Shown here: positions 12,441 through 23,790 of the stretch, one piece after another
Layout of the letters: each line of letters begins with the position of its first letter
How positions within the stretch are numbered: the stretch's first letter is position 1
Source of the DNA: Phyto melanocephala
Taxonomy: Eukaryota > Arthropoda > Insecta > Diptera > Rhinophoridae
Length of the DNA stretch: 64,000 nucleotides
NCBI GenBank assembly: GCA_941918925.1
Contig: OW799235.1
Span: forward strand, 42,514,201-42,578,200
Direction of reading: 5' to 3'
Position numbers and translations under genes: made by a program
The notes under the pieces: generated by a model
Told to the model about the DNA's origin: nothing
What the model saw: the letters and a program-made list of their open reading frames with translations, nothing else
The model's database searches: none

Positions 12441-13793
12441 AGTGGGCGTGGCACATTGATTTTTCGTTACAAAAAAGCGTCTCACCAAAAAGCAAAGCGT
12501 GCAAAATTTCAAAGTCGTACATTCAATTTTGTTGGTTTTATGACATTTTTGTTTTTAAATGTACCGAAAAATACACTGTCCGGTATAAATTTTCGTACAT
12601 TTTGATCGATAACTCCTCTCCTAATGCATAGATTTAGATAAATTTCGGGGAAAAATATTCTTTTTACTCAGGAAATATATATTCGAAGTTTCATGAGTCT
12701 ACGTTAATGCGTTTGGACACAATTCCATTTTATTCGATGTTTGAAGGACACGGTTTTTTCGACCTACTCTTGCTTTTCGAGCTATAACTCTCTTCCTAAT
12801 ATTCGGATTTAGCCCATTTGCAATACCAAACAAACCTTGTCTATAAGAAAGATTCTGGCAAAATTTGAGCCCCCTAGCTTTTTCGGTGCGACCTCTATCG
12901 TTCCTTTAACAGACGGACGGACATAGCTAGATCGTCATCAAATCAAACCCTGATTCAGAATATATATACTTTATGGGGTCTAAAATGGATATTTCGATGT
13001 GTTACAAACGGAATGACAAAATGAATATACCCCCACCATTTTTTTGGTGGCGGGTTTAAAAACCAAAAATTCCTTAGACAATCTTAAATTTAAAATCAAC
13101 AATTGATGTATTGTTTACATCAAATCTATAAAATAAATTCTGAAAAAATTATTACGATTAAGGATGAGAATTAATTATATGACTAGTGATGCCAATTCTT
13201 AAATAACAATAGTGAGTAGTTGTAAAACTGTTTAGTCAAACGATAAACTAAACAAGTAAGAGCGCTATATTCGGCCGTGCCGAATCTTATATACCCTTCA
13301 CAACGTGTAGTCGTGCAATAACAATAGTTTGTATCACCATTCATCCCATATGATATACGTACCTACATATAAAAACATACATATATAAAAACATCCCATT
13401 GTAAAATTATAAATTCACGTATGTATGTTAAAAAACAAAAAAATAAAAAAAATAAAAAAAAATTTAAAAAAAAAATTAAAAAAAAAAATTTAAAAAAAAG
13501 TAATTAAAATATATGTAATAAACATAAAACAAACAAAAAATAAAAAAAAAATTAAAAAAAAAAAATAAAAAAAATGATAATAAAACAAGTAACAGTGCTA
13601 TATTCGGCCGTGCCGAATCTTATATACCCTTCACAACGTGTAGTCATGCAATAACAATTGTTTGTATCACCATTCATCCCATATAAAATACGTGCATACG
13701 AACACGTTAGAATAAATGTGGCATCGAATCCCATCTGAGCCAAAAAAATTTTATTTTATTTTATTTAATATATTATTTATATTTTATTATTAT

Positions 13794-14491
13794 ACCCTTC
13801 ACACAGTGAAAAAGGGTATATATAGGTTTGTCATTCCGTGTGAAATTTCTACAATTTTCATTTCCGACCCCATAAAGTATATATTTTCTGAAAGCTTATG
13901 AATAGAGGAGTCGATTAAGCCCTGACCGTCTGTCCGTCTGTCCGTCTGACCGTCTGTCCGTGTGTATGTTGAAATCAACTTTTTGAAGCCCCCCGACATA
14001 GGTTGGACCCGGGTAAGGTATTAAAATATCAGAAATATTCGGGAGTAGATCGGTATTGAAAATCAGAAACATCGGTACATAAACAACTGAGATATGAGCA
14101 AAAACCCACGACCACCTCGATTTTCTTTTCATAAAAACAACATTACAACAACAACATACATACATACAAACGTGTATACTGGTTAGAGAAAACGTGGCAT
14201 CGAATCCCAGCTGAGGCAAAAAAATTTTTTTTTTAATTTTTTTAAAATTTTTTTTTTTAATTTTTTTTTATTTTTTATTTTTTTTTTGTTTTATATATAT
14301 TATATATGTATATAATAATTTTTTTTTTTTAATTTTTTTTTTTAAATTTTTTTTTTTTTAATTTTTTTTTTTATTTTTTATTTTTTTTTTGTTTTTTTTA
14401 ACATACATACGTGAATTTACTGTTATTGCATGACTACACGTTGTGAAGGGTATATAAGATTCGGCACGGCCGAATATAGCGCTTTTACTTG
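13794..14491 (+). mobile_element. Complete mini-me/HINE-like copy
   Basis: ATACCCTTCACACAG start, (GTCY)n at 13921-13960, A/T tract, and terminal hairpin TTCGGCACGGCCGAA followed by GCGCTTTTACTTG. It lies in opposite orientation within the copy 13586-15016. Confidence 0.7.
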
Positions 14492-15591
14492 TTTTTTTTT
14501 ATATTTTTTTTAAATTTTTTAAAAAAATTTTTTTTCAAATTTTTTTTGTAGTTTTTTTTTTGTTATTTTTTTCTTATTTTTAATATTTTTTTTTTTGTAA
14601 TTTTTTTGGTTTGGTATGTTTTTTACATGTATGTATGTATGTATGTTGTTGTTGTAATTGTAAAAAAAAACGAGGTGGTCGTGGTTTTTTGCTCATATCT
14701 CAGAAAGTTATTGGGCGATTGAGCTGAATTTCAATAGCGATTCATTCCTGGATATTTCCAAGAGATTGATACCATATACAGATCTGAGGAACATATAGTT
14801 GCTTCTAAAAGTTGATTTCAACCAACACACGGACAGACGGGCAGACGGACAGACGGATAGACGGACAGACGGACAGACGGTCAGAGCTTAATCGACTCCT
14901 CTATTCATAAGCTTTCAGAAAATATATACTTTATGGGGTCGGAAATGAAAATTGTAGAAATTACAAACGGAATGACAAAGCTATATATACCCTTGTGCAC
15001 CACAGGTGAAGGGTATAAATATAAATAATATAATAAATAAAAAATAAAAAAAAATTAAAAACAAATTTTTTAAAAAATTGAAAAAAAAAAATTTTTGGCT
15101 CAGCTGGGATTCGATGCCATGTTTTCTCTAACCAGTATACACGTTTGTATGTATGTATGTTGTTGTAGTAATGTTGTTTTTGTGAAAAAAATCGAGGTAG
15201 TCGTGGGTTTTTGCTCATATCTCAGTTGTTTATGTACCGATGTTCCTGATTTTCAATACCGATCTACTCCCGAATATTTCTGATATTCTAATACCTCACC
15301 CGGGTCCAAGCGATGTCGGGGGGCTTCAAAAAGTTGATTTCAACATACACACGGACAGACGGACAGACTGACAGAGCTTAATCGATTCCCCTATTCATAA
15401 GCTTTCAGAAAATATATACTTTATGGGGTCGGAAATGAAAATTGTAGAAATTTCACACGCAATGACGAACCTATATATACCCTTTTTCACTGTGTGAAGG
15501 GTATAAAAAAAATTAAAAAAAAATAATAATAAAAATATAAATAATATATTAAATAAAAAATAAAAAAAAAAATTAAAAAAAGATTATAAAA

Positions 15592-16359
15592 CAAGTAAGA
15601 GCGCTATATTCGGCCGTGCCGAATCTTATATACCCTTCACAACGTGAATTCATGCAATAACAGTGGTTTGTGTCACCATTCATCCCATATGAAATACGTA
15701 CATACATATAAAAACATACATATATAAAAACGTCCCATTGTAAAATTATAAATTCACGTATGAATGTTAAAAAAAACAAAAAAAAAAAAAAAATTTAAAA
15801 AAAAAATTTTAAAAAAAATTTAAAAAAAAAAAAAAATTTTTAAAAAAAAAAATTTTTTAAAAAAATTATTATGTATATAATATATATAAAACAAAAAAAA
15901 ATAAAAAAAAAATTTTTTAAAAAATTAAAAAAAAATTTTTTTGGCTCAGCTGGGATTGGATGCCACGTTTTCTCTAACCAGTATACACGTTTGTATGTAT
16001 GTATGTTGTTGTTGTAATGTTGCTTTTGTGAAAAAAAATCGAGGTGGTCGTGGGTTTTTGCTCATATCTCAGTTGTTTATGTACCGATGTTTCTGATTTT
16101 CAATAGCGATCTACTCCCGAATATATCTGATATTTTAATACCTCACCCGAGTCCAAGCGATGTCGGGGGGCTTCAAAAAGTTGATTTCAACATACACACG
16201 GACAGACGGTCAGACGGACAGACTGACAGCGCTTAATCGACTCCCCTATTCATAAGCTTTCAGAAAATATATACTTTATGGGGTCGGAAATCAAAATTGT
16301 AGAAATTTCACACGGAATGACAAACCTATATATACCCTTTTTCACTGTGTGAAGGGTAT
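15592..16359 (-). mobile_element. Complete mini-me/HINE-like copy
   Basis: Starts CAAGTAAGAGCGCTATATTC and ends GTGTGAAGGGTAT, 768 bp. It contains the GACAGACGG run and a long A/T tract at 15770-15940. Confidence 0.7.
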
Positions 16360-18249
16360 AAAAAATAAAAAAAAAATTTTTTTTTGGCTTAGCTGGGATT
16401 CGATGCCACGTTTTCTCTAACCAATATACACGTTTGTATGTATGTATGTTGTTGTTGTAATGTTTTTGTGAAAAAAAATCGAGGTGGTCGTGGGTTTTTG
16501 CTCATATCTCAGTTGTTTATGTACCGATGTTTCTGATTTTCAATAGCGATCTACTCCCGAATATTTCTGATATTTGAATACCTCACCCGGGTCCAAGCGA
16601 TATCTGGGGGCTTCAAAAAGTTGATTTCAACATACACACGGACAGACGGTCAGACGGACAGACTGACAGAGCTTAATCGACTCCCCTATTCATAAGCTTT
16701 CAGAATATATATACTTTATGGGGTTGGAAATGAAAATTGTAAAAATTTCACACGGAATGACAAACCTATATATACCCTTTTTCACTGTGTGAAGGGTATA
16801 AAAAAGCGTGACATCATTGTTGATGGAAGCAGCCCTACAAGAACACTGACAGTAATTTGATGCATTAATGCATAAGTATATAAAAAGTATACTAGTATAA
16901 TTAAAACTAAATTCGCCTTTGCTGCTGTACCTTCTTTTGGAAAACTTTTAAAAATATCGGCTCCGATATTAGTAAATAAATATCGATGTATCGATATTGA
17001 GGTATTTAAAATATCGGCGATTAATATCGAAATTTTTTAAACTAAATATCGTTATTTTGATATATCGATATATTTTGCCCAACCCTAATCAGCTGTCAAA
17101 ATCACGCATAATTTTTATTTTGTATGCAAACATTTGAGCTGCAATCAGAGACCTGCGCCGAGCACTTTTTGGCGGCGGCGGCGGCTTGTTTCAAAATGAT
17201 CGGCGGCGGCTTAAATTCGGCTGTGAGCCGGCTGAGAGATTCATACACATCAGTCATTTGTTAACAATAATCTTTAGTTAAAAAACACAGTTTTTTATAT
17301 GTCTTACTATAAAATTTACACAATTTTATATCAAATTTAATTTATTTACAAAAAAGATATACAAGTGTTATAATTCAATGTAAAAGAAGTTGATGTCAAT
17401 GTAAAAATTTAAATATATACATTTAACATTAAATTAAAAAAACTACCTTTAAATTTATGAAATAGTCAATTCAATGTATACATACATACATCACTTGATC
17501 AAAAAAAGGGTATTTACTCGAATTTCTAAAATTTTCAGCAGAGGCCAAAAACTGTTTTTAATTAATTTTAAGTGGATTTAAAAATCCAAATACATCATGG
17601 TAAATAAATTCCATTAAAAAAATTAACTTTTTTCCTTAATTTTTCTTATACATACCGTTATATTGTAAAAAAAAATTTTTTTGAGTTACTATCATATGTG
17701 GGTTTTCCATATTAATGTACAATTTGAAGTTTAAAATGTTTAAATATCTATTTAACAATAAAATATTTTAATATACACGATTTAAAGTGAATAAATCTAC
17801 TATATATTGCACAAAATAAATATGTTCAAAAAAAAACCAAACTGTTTTCCCCTTTTTACCCTGTTATGAATGTGTTTACATTTTTCTAAATTACATAATC
17901 TTTTATGTCTAGTGTCTTTTACAAATTTTATGTAAATTTGCCCTGTGATAAGGTATTATACATATTTTCCGGTATTTTCCCCTTCTTGGTACCTTTTATG
18001 TCCCCTAAAAAGTTTTCAAAAACTTTACCTAAATAATTGTCCGTATTCTATTAGGCGATGATAATGATCAATTGAATTGAATAATATAAGAAAAACTAAA
18101 AAAAAGTACCAAAAAGAGAGACAATTTTTACCCTTTATACATCCGAATTTGGAAAAATTGCCGAAATTTAATTAATATTTTTTCACGCATTAACTATTTA
18201 ATACAATTTGAATTTTTTTTCCTTGCGTTATGTGTTTAGAAGTTACATG

Positions 18250-18412
18250 AATTTATAATTTTACAATGGGATGTTTTTATATATGTATGTTTTTATATGT
18301 ATGTACGTATTTCATATGGGATGAATGGTGACACAAACTACTGTTATTGCATGACTACACGTTGCGAAGTGTATATAAGATTCGGTACGGCCGAATATAG
18401 CGCTCTTACTTG
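18250..18412 (+). repeat. mini-me/HINE-like hairpin end
   Basis: ACAATGGGATGTTTTTATAT through the hairpin TTCGGTACGGCCGAA to GCTCTTACTTG. The other end is not joined. A degraded opposite end of the same family (GGTGAAGGGAAT) closes near 18667. Confidence 0.65.
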
Positions 18413-18787
18413 TTCTCTTTGCATTTGGGCTGTGCGATGTTAAATCCATCAATCACGTTACTCATTTTTAAATTTATATATACATAGATATATGGGAGCT
18501 TAAAACGAATAATTTTAAAAAGATCTCTGACAGACGGAAATTGCTCAGTCAACTTCCCTATTAATAGTTTCAATAAAAATGTACTTTTTGGGGTCGAAAT
18601 GAAAATTGCGTGAGTTAAAAACGGAATGGCAAAGATTTATATAACCTTGCCACCACAGGTGAAGGGAATAATAATTTTGTGGTAAAAATTATTTTTTATT
18701 TAAGAATCCAGTTTATAGGTTTTTTAAATTCTAACTATTCAACTACCATTTTTAAAAAAATCGATCACGCAAGAAAAACGTATTTCT

Positions 18788-19064
18788 AATACAAAAACAT
18801 TTACTCTTTTAAGCACATAGAAGTCTCGTTGAAACATATGTTGCATAAATTGTATTTTCCCAAAACTGGTTTGTTTTCCTTTTATAGTTGTCCGAAATAT
18901 TCCCAAACAGCAGATCCGTTAGAATTTTTTCTATAAAATACTATTTTTGTCCTTTCATTAATCTCATCTTTTTTTTTTAAAAATGTCTTCGTATTTAAGG
19001 ATGTCACCTCTTCAAAAGTTTGTGCAATTATCAGAATTCTCAGATTCTGAAAAAGAATCTGCAA
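18788..19064 (-). pseudogene. hAT transposase BED-finger remnant
   Basis: The minus frame 18882-19064 ends in NSNGSAVWEYFGQL. After one stop codon, the frame continues with LCNICF at about 18840. The order W-x-x-F followed by C-x-x-C is the start of a BED zinc finger, the usual N-terminal DNA-binding domain of hAT transposases. The His pair of the finger is not visible and the rest of the transposase is gone. Confidence 0.6.
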
Positions 19065-19409
19065 ATTCTTTATTTTCTGAACTTTTAAAAAAGTTTGTTA
19101 TTTTACTATCCCGTACAATTCTCTTAATACCACAAACTATTTACAAAAACTAACACTTAACACTAACAAATTGATTTTTTGAATAACGGTAAACTTTTCA
19201 TTAGAATTAAGGATTACTATACTAAATTTTTCTGTTATAATCAGTGCAAGAAAAAATATAAACGGCGGCTAAATTTAAGCCGACACAAAGCCGAAAAATA
19301 ATCGGTGGCGGCGGCTTGGTACGAATGCTCGGCGGCCCAGGTGAGCCGGCTTTCAGCCGTTCGGCGCAGGTCTCTGGCTGCAATGACTGAGTAAGTATTA
19401 AATCACTAT

Positions 19410-19942
19410 CAAGGCGAATTCACTATCAGGTGATAACATCCCTGCAACAAACACAAAAAGGCCAAGAGAATGTCAAAACATAAAAAAACAACTTTTTTGT
19501 TTATTTTTAATTAAAATTGTATTTTCATAAATTTACGCGAAAACTTTTAAAATAAATAAGTATTTTTAATTTATTACATAAATTTGTGCTAGATTATATC
19601 ACATATTTGAGTTTTTTTTAATATTTTTCACAATTTTCACAACTTTTAATCAATAGGACAAGCAAAACGGAAATTTTGTATTTTCTGAATTAAAAACATT
19701 AAAAATGTTGTATATTCCACTTATTAATTGTATTTTACTTATTTTCCAATAAGTTATTGCACAAATATTAGTATTTTTACAATTATTTTTCACAAATATT
19801 ACCACTTTTATATAAATTTTTAGCTAACGCACATAAAAATTTATTTAAATGTAAACAAACTTTGACATTGTGCCGTAAAAATAAAACGAGCAAAAAACAA
19901 TCAGCTGGCTTCTTAACATCACCTGATATTAAATTCGCCTTG
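19410..19942. mobile_element. hAT-type MITE, TSD ATCACTAT
   Basis: TIR CAAGGCGAATT is mirrored as AATTCGCCTTG, with imperfect pairing extending about 27 bp (CTATCAGGTGAT), and the 8-bp duplication ATCACTAT is exact (19402-19409, 19943-19950). At 533 bp with no coding, it is nonautonomous. It interrupts LINE-B ORF1. Confidence 0.85.
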
Positions 19943-19950
19943 ATCACTAT

Positions 19951-20353
19951 ATTATAAATGGATCCTATTTTTATAATGGGGGAAATGAGATCATCCAGTC
20001 CATCAGGTAATCCACGAACAACAATGTCAGGTCTATTCATTTTCTTAGGTAGCACATTATTCTCATTTTCAAGTTCAGCAATTTTTTTGTAGCAGAATAA
20101 ATAAATCAAGTTTTGAGTTCAGCGTACTAATTTCTTTGCGCAAAGAATTTAAACCGGAGCAAGTATCTAAACTACACGTCTTGCAATTAAACGACAAAGA
20201 TTTACAATCTTTTAATAACGTTATTGCCTTGTTGCTAAGGCCAGCGCAAGAGATGTGAAACCATAGGACACAGTTTTTACATTGTATGCTGGATTGAGTC
20301 TTACCAATCTTATCTTGACAATCACCACATTTGAAAATCTTAGCAGACGGCAT
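19951..20353 (-). pseudogene. LINE-B ORF1 with PHD-like finger
   Basis: The frame opens at an ATG at 20353 (minus) and encodes a cysteine-rich domain: CGDCQDKIG, IQCKNCVLWFHISC and FNCKTC, a C4HC3-like PHD spacing. PHD-type fingers occur in ORF1 of several insect CR1/Jockey-type LINEs. A stop at 20075 and a shift lead into ENNVLPKKMNRPDIVVRGLP, GLDDLISPIIKIGSIYNIVI, a typical ORF1 core start. It is cut by the MITE at 19942. A Helitron lies 13 bp before the start codon. Confidence 0.7.
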
Positions 20354-20366
20354 CTTTTATAAGAAA

Positions 20367-21221
20367 CTAGAAAATCCCGGCGCGCGTTGCTACGCCCCTT
20401 AATGAATCAAAATGCATTCTGAATTTTAATTGAATATCAAGTGCAAAAACCTAAAAATTATAATTTTTTTTTATGGGCGTGGCTCTGCCCACTTTTCTAA
20501 TCACGAAATTGTAAAGTCATAACAAATCAATGTGTGCAAAGTTTCAGAAGAATCGGTCCAGTGCAAGTACCTTAAAATTATAATTTTTTTTATTGGCGCG
20601 GCCCTGCCCACTTTTCTAATCACGAAATTGTAAGGTCATAACAGCTCAATGTGTGTGCAAAGTTTCAGAAAAATCGGTCCAGTGCAAGTACCTCAAAATG
20701 ATACCTTTTTTTTATAGGCGTGGCACTGCCCATTTTTCTAATCACGAAATTGTAGTCATGACAGCTTAGTATGTGTGCAAAGTTTCAGAAAAATCGGTCA
20801 AGTGCAAGTACCTCAAAATTATAACTTTTTTTATGGGCGTGGCCCTGCCCACTTTTCTAATCACGAAATCATAAGGTCATGACAGCTCAATATGTGTGCA
20901 AAGTTTCAGAAAAATCGGTCCAGCGCAAGTACCTCCAAATTAAAACTTTTTTAGGGGCGTGGCCCCGCCCACTTTTCTTATCACGAAATTATTTCGTCAT
21001 GACAGCTCGATATGTGTGCAAAGTTTCAGAAAAATCGGTCAAGTGCAAGTAGCTAAAAATGATAACTAATTTTTTATGGGCGTGGCCCCGCCCACTTTTT
21101 TCGACCCATAAAAACTCCCTGGTATGTGTACAACAACTTGCCAAAGTTTGAGTCCGATCGGTTTTACAGTTTCGGAGTCTATAGCTACACACACACAGAG
21201 TTTCACTTTTATATATATAGA
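20367..21221 (-). mobile_element. Nonautonomous Helitron, 855 bp
   Basis: On the minus strand it starts TCTATATATATAAAAGTGAA after a host A and ends with a short GC hairpin (GCGCGCCGGG) and CTAG before a host T. TC...CTAG between A and T without duplication is the Helitron signature. The interior is about six copies of a 120-bp repeat marked by GGGCGTGGC (20475, 20594, 20716, 20835, 20954, 21078). A sister copy of the same length lies at 56678-57531. Confidence 0.85.
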
Positions 21222-21610
21222 TATGTATTTATGTTTATGCAAATATGTATACACAAATATGGCGGCAACAAAACTATATAGAAAATAATTAACGCGAACA
21301 GGGCAATGGCAGTTAACACCAGAATCCAATTTATTTAATAATTGTTATTATTATGCACAGTAAAAATTTTGCATTTAAGTAAAACGATTTCTTATTATAA
21401 TATAATGTAATAAGTAATATGTATTTATGTTAATGCAAGTGTGTATACACAAATATGGCGGCAACAAAAGAATGTAGAAAACAACGCGAACAGGTGCAAT
21501 AGCAGTTAACACCGGAATCCAATTTATTTTATAACTATTATTATTATGCACAGTCAATATTTTGTATTTAAGTAAAACGTTTACTAATTTCTTATTTAAT
21601 GAAAAAATGA
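21222..21610. repeat. 196-bp tandem duplication
   Basis: GTATACACAAATATGGCGGC occurs at 21247 and 21443. The flanking 190 bp are alike, including AGTTAACACC and TTATGCACAGT. By position this may be part of the LINE-B 5'UTR (minus strand), which is inference. Confidence 0.75.
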
Positions 21611-21701
21611 GTTAAAATTATTTTTTTTTTGTTTTTAAATTTTAATGGCAGAGGTGCATAACCAAAAGCCAGGGTATTCACTAAGTTCCTTCTCCGTGGA
21701 A

Positions 21702-22010
21702 CGACCTATACCTCTGTATAGGAAGTCGGAGACATTGAAACAATAAATAAAATTGAGTTTAATGGTTCTCCTCCAGTTACAAACGTTAATTCAGGCACCA
21801 CAAGTCGACCTATACCTCTGTATAGGAAGTCGGAGACACTCGAACAATAAATAAAAATTGAGTTTAATGGTTCTCCTCCAGTTACAAAACTTTGGTTCAG
21901 GTACCGCAGGTCGACCTATACCATTGTATAGGAAGTCGGAGACGTCTGAACAATAATTACTGCTGAGTTTTATGGAACTCCTCCAGTAACAAGTAAAATG
22001 AGTTTATTTG
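21702..22010. repeat. Three tandem repeats of about 105 bp
   Basis: Units begin at 21702, 21806 and 21912 with CGACCTATACCTCTGTATAG, an internal hairpin (CCTATAC...GTATAGG), and share TCTCCTCCAGTTACAA. No coding. They may be promoter-like 5' repeats of LINE-B or an independent satellite-like array. Confidence 0.8.
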
Positions 22011-22186
22011 TAACTGTAGAATAGTCCGGAAACTGTATCCAAAGCACAGTTACGCGACGCCATGTCGTGTGCACCTAGGATAATGCAGTTTTTTGTTTTG
22101 TTTTTTTTTTTATCAAGTGGCAACGCCAAATATAGAAAGAAACCAACATATGTTTTTGAAGGGCCAAATATTTACGTAGGTATTTG

Positions 22187-22433
22187 CATGGTACAATCAT
22201 CAGGTAGCCTCAGTTCTGCAACAACAAAATCCTAAATGTATTTTGTTGCTGGAAAACGACGACTTAAATGTCAAAAAGCAAATGTGTGTGCGTGTTTTTT
22301 TGGCGGTAGAATATATACGTACACAATATACATATACACATACATAAACAAAATTTGACATCTAAGTTAAACTTTAAGGTAGAGAAAAAAATAAACAGCT
22401 GTTTTAGTGAGGCTACCTGATAATTGTACCATG
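22187..22433. mobile_element. 247-bp MITE, TSD GGTATTTG
   Basis: CATGGTACAATCATCAGGTA at the left is mirrored at the right (TACCTGATAATTGTACCATG). GGTATTTG flanks it exactly (22179-22186, 22434-22441). The 8-bp duplication points to a hAT-mobilised MITE. Confidence 0.85.
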
Positions 22434-22441
22434 GGTATTTG

Positions 22442-22789
22442 TTTATATATTTTTTTTATTCTACAAATATAATAGAAAGAATGAAAATGAATAGGTAAGA
22501 TGGAGATGGTTGGAAGCTGATGGCGCGAACTGGATGAAATTGGGGATACTTACATAAAGGTAGCCATTACTAAGATTATTGCTGGTTTGGAAGTAAAATG
22601 AGAGTGTTGTGTGCGGAAAGTTTTTGTAAATTTAAAAAGTAACTTTTATTGAAATATAAAAAAAATTGAAATATAATAAGAAAAACATTAAATTAAATAA
22701 AAGCATTAAATTAAATAAAAACCTTAAAATTAAATAAAAACGTTAAATAAAATAAAAAGAACATTATGCTAAATTCAAACAACACTAAT
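22442..22789. other. AT-rich stretch, no gene seen
   Basis: Short A-rich direct repeats (AAATTAAATAAAA) at 22690-22760. Possibly downstream of the small transcription unit at 22938-23057. Confidence 0.4.
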
Positions 22790-22795
22790 TTTATT
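22790..22795 (-). terminator. Candidate poly(A) signal AATAAA
   Basis: AATAAA on the minus strand, 143 bp past the stop of the 39-codon ORF. This is sequence match only. Confidence 0.35.
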
Positions 22796-22937
22796 CAAAA
22801 CAACAAATTAAAAATAGTATAAAAATACAAATCTCATTAAAAGGACAACACATAAAATAATAAAAAATAATACAAAAAAAAAATATATATAAAAAAGAAA
22901 AGCACACACAGTAAAAGCAACATTCATCAGCTGCTGT

Positions 22938-23057
22938 TCACTGGGGAATAGCCTTGAGCAACATATCCACGGTCCTCATCAGTTTAGTCAGCCGTTTCCA
23001 ACCATCGCAAGTCTTGAGCCAGAGGTCTTCTCCAAACTGTGTCAAATTTGGGTCCAT
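22938..23057 (-). CDS. Candidate 39-aa small protein, unrecognised
   Basis: I do not recognise this protein. It begins MDPNLTQFGEDLWLKTC and ends MLLKAIPQ, with three Trp/Cys-rich positions and an amphipathic C-terminal half, and no signal peptide or membrane span. Its start overlaps the stop of a 5-codon upstream ORF (TAATG), an arrangement that can allow reinitiation. About 210 bp upstream is GGTAACGCT, resembling a degenerate fly core-promoter motif 1. AATAAA lies downstream. Base composition (CG-containing, balanced codons) stands out from the AT-rich surroundings. It lies downstream of the E(bx)-like exon on the same strand. It could also be a first exon, a 3'UTR segment of that gene or an old repeat. 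Confidence 0.4.
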   Translation of the reverse strand: MDPNLTQFGEDLWLKTCDGWKRLTKLMRTVDMLLKAIPQ

Positions 23058-23790
23058 TATTGGGTTTTTACCATCGCAGCCACACAGTTAATTTCGCGAA
23101 AGTGAGACGCAAAACTCTCGAAGTCAGATAAAAAGAGACAACCCGATTGCCATTAAATGATAATGGTAAAAACACGCGAGCTCTTGACCCGACCAGAGCT
23201 GAATCACGACTGGAGTTAAAATTTAAAAAAATGATCAGCTGCTAAAAAATAAACAACTACTCAGGCATAGCGTTACCAGACAGCAAAGTAGATCAAAAAA
23301 AGACCCACTCGCAATGAAATATCAGCAAGAAGTCCTTTAATGAAATTATATTGCGCCCAGTAGTGCAGTAGCTTGAAGGATTTAAATCCACTCAGTGTCA
23401 TCACCTTTAAATGAGTTAAAGTTTTTTTACATATTTAAATCTTTATTAATGATATTAATTATGCAAAAAGCGAAACGCATACTTAAATTTGCTAAAATAT
23501 TACTAGACTTAGCTGGTAATATTAAATATTATTTTACACTTTTATTCTTATGTAATACATTACAAATAAAAATGCATATTTACAAAACCATAATTAAGGT
23601 TAGTTATTTTGCTTAATAAGACTGTACAAAATTCTATTCATAATATTCTTAAATTAAACATATATTAAAAATATAATCATTTTAAGCAAATTAAGATTAA
23701 AACATTTGTTTTTATATATATTTTTTTTAAATAATACTTAGTTGGTTAAAATTAGCAACATTGTAAAGAAAACTTAAAAAATATATATAA

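Larger units (their letters stand above)
10512..13057 (-). mobile_element. Long mini-me/HINE-like element, 2.5 kb
   Basis: It begins CAAGTAAGAGCACTATATTC with the hairpin TTCGGCTGTGCCGAA, and ends with the CTTTATGGGGTCTAAA block and ACAAACGGAATGACAAA before GGCGGGTTT. These termini match those of the 0.7-kb elements at 13794, 15592 and 50225, but the interior differs: a relic of a mariner-type transposase N-terminus (about 10780-11110), then tandem 290-bp repeats. A longer sister copy lies at 57705-61331. Confidence 0.7.
13253..16799. mobile_element. Self-nested cluster of mini-me/HINE-like elements
   Basis: Hairpin-type ends (CAAGTAAGAGCGCTATATTC) open at 13253, 13586 and 15592. Opposite ends (GTGTGAAGGGTAT or GGTGAAGGGTAT) close at 15016, 15504, 16359 and 16799. 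One inverted copy (13794-14491) lies inside the second. The simplest reading is repeated insertion of the family into the T/A tracts of its own earlier copies. (GTCY)n runs (for example 13921-13960, 14830-14880) flank the CCCATAAAGTATATATTTTC block. Long A/T homopolymer-like stretches fill the joins. Short frames here are repeat sequence. Confidence 0.75.
10140..17087. mobile_element. hAT-type element 1, TSD ATCAGCTG
   Basis: The ends TAGGGATGGGCAAA and TTTGCCCAACCCTA are near-perfect inverted repeats, and ATCAGCTG flanks both sides exactly (10132-10139, 17088-17095). An 8-bp duplication with short TIRs is typical of hAT elements. Only about 0.85 kb is its own sequence (10140-10511, 13058-13252, 16800-17087), rich in TATCGATA-like direct and inverted repeats. 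The rest is later insertions. No transposase was seen, so it is a nonautonomous copy. Confidence 0.85.
17146..19376. mobile_element. hAT element 2, TSD GCTGCAAT
   Basis: TIR CAGAGACCTGCGCCGA is mirrored exactly at 19361-19376, and GCTGCAAT flanks both sides (17138-17145, 19377-19384). The ends are GC-rich (GGCGGCGGCGG) in an AT-rich setting. The interior retains a minus-strand BED-finger fragment and a mini-me/HINE-like end (18250-18412). Only 50 bp of older sequence separates it from hAT element 1. Confidence 0.9.

Noticed and set aside
13552..15779. Several 60-107-codon frames on both strands
   Set aside because: Translations of the same repeat consensus and of A/T tracts.
20460..21090. 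Regular 120-bp repeats as a CRISPR-like array
   Set aside because: No constant repeat/variable spacer layout; whole units repeat inside a Helitron.
23395..23616. 73-codon plus frame next to E(bx)
   Set aside because: AT-rich, no family, antisense to the likely 3'UTR.
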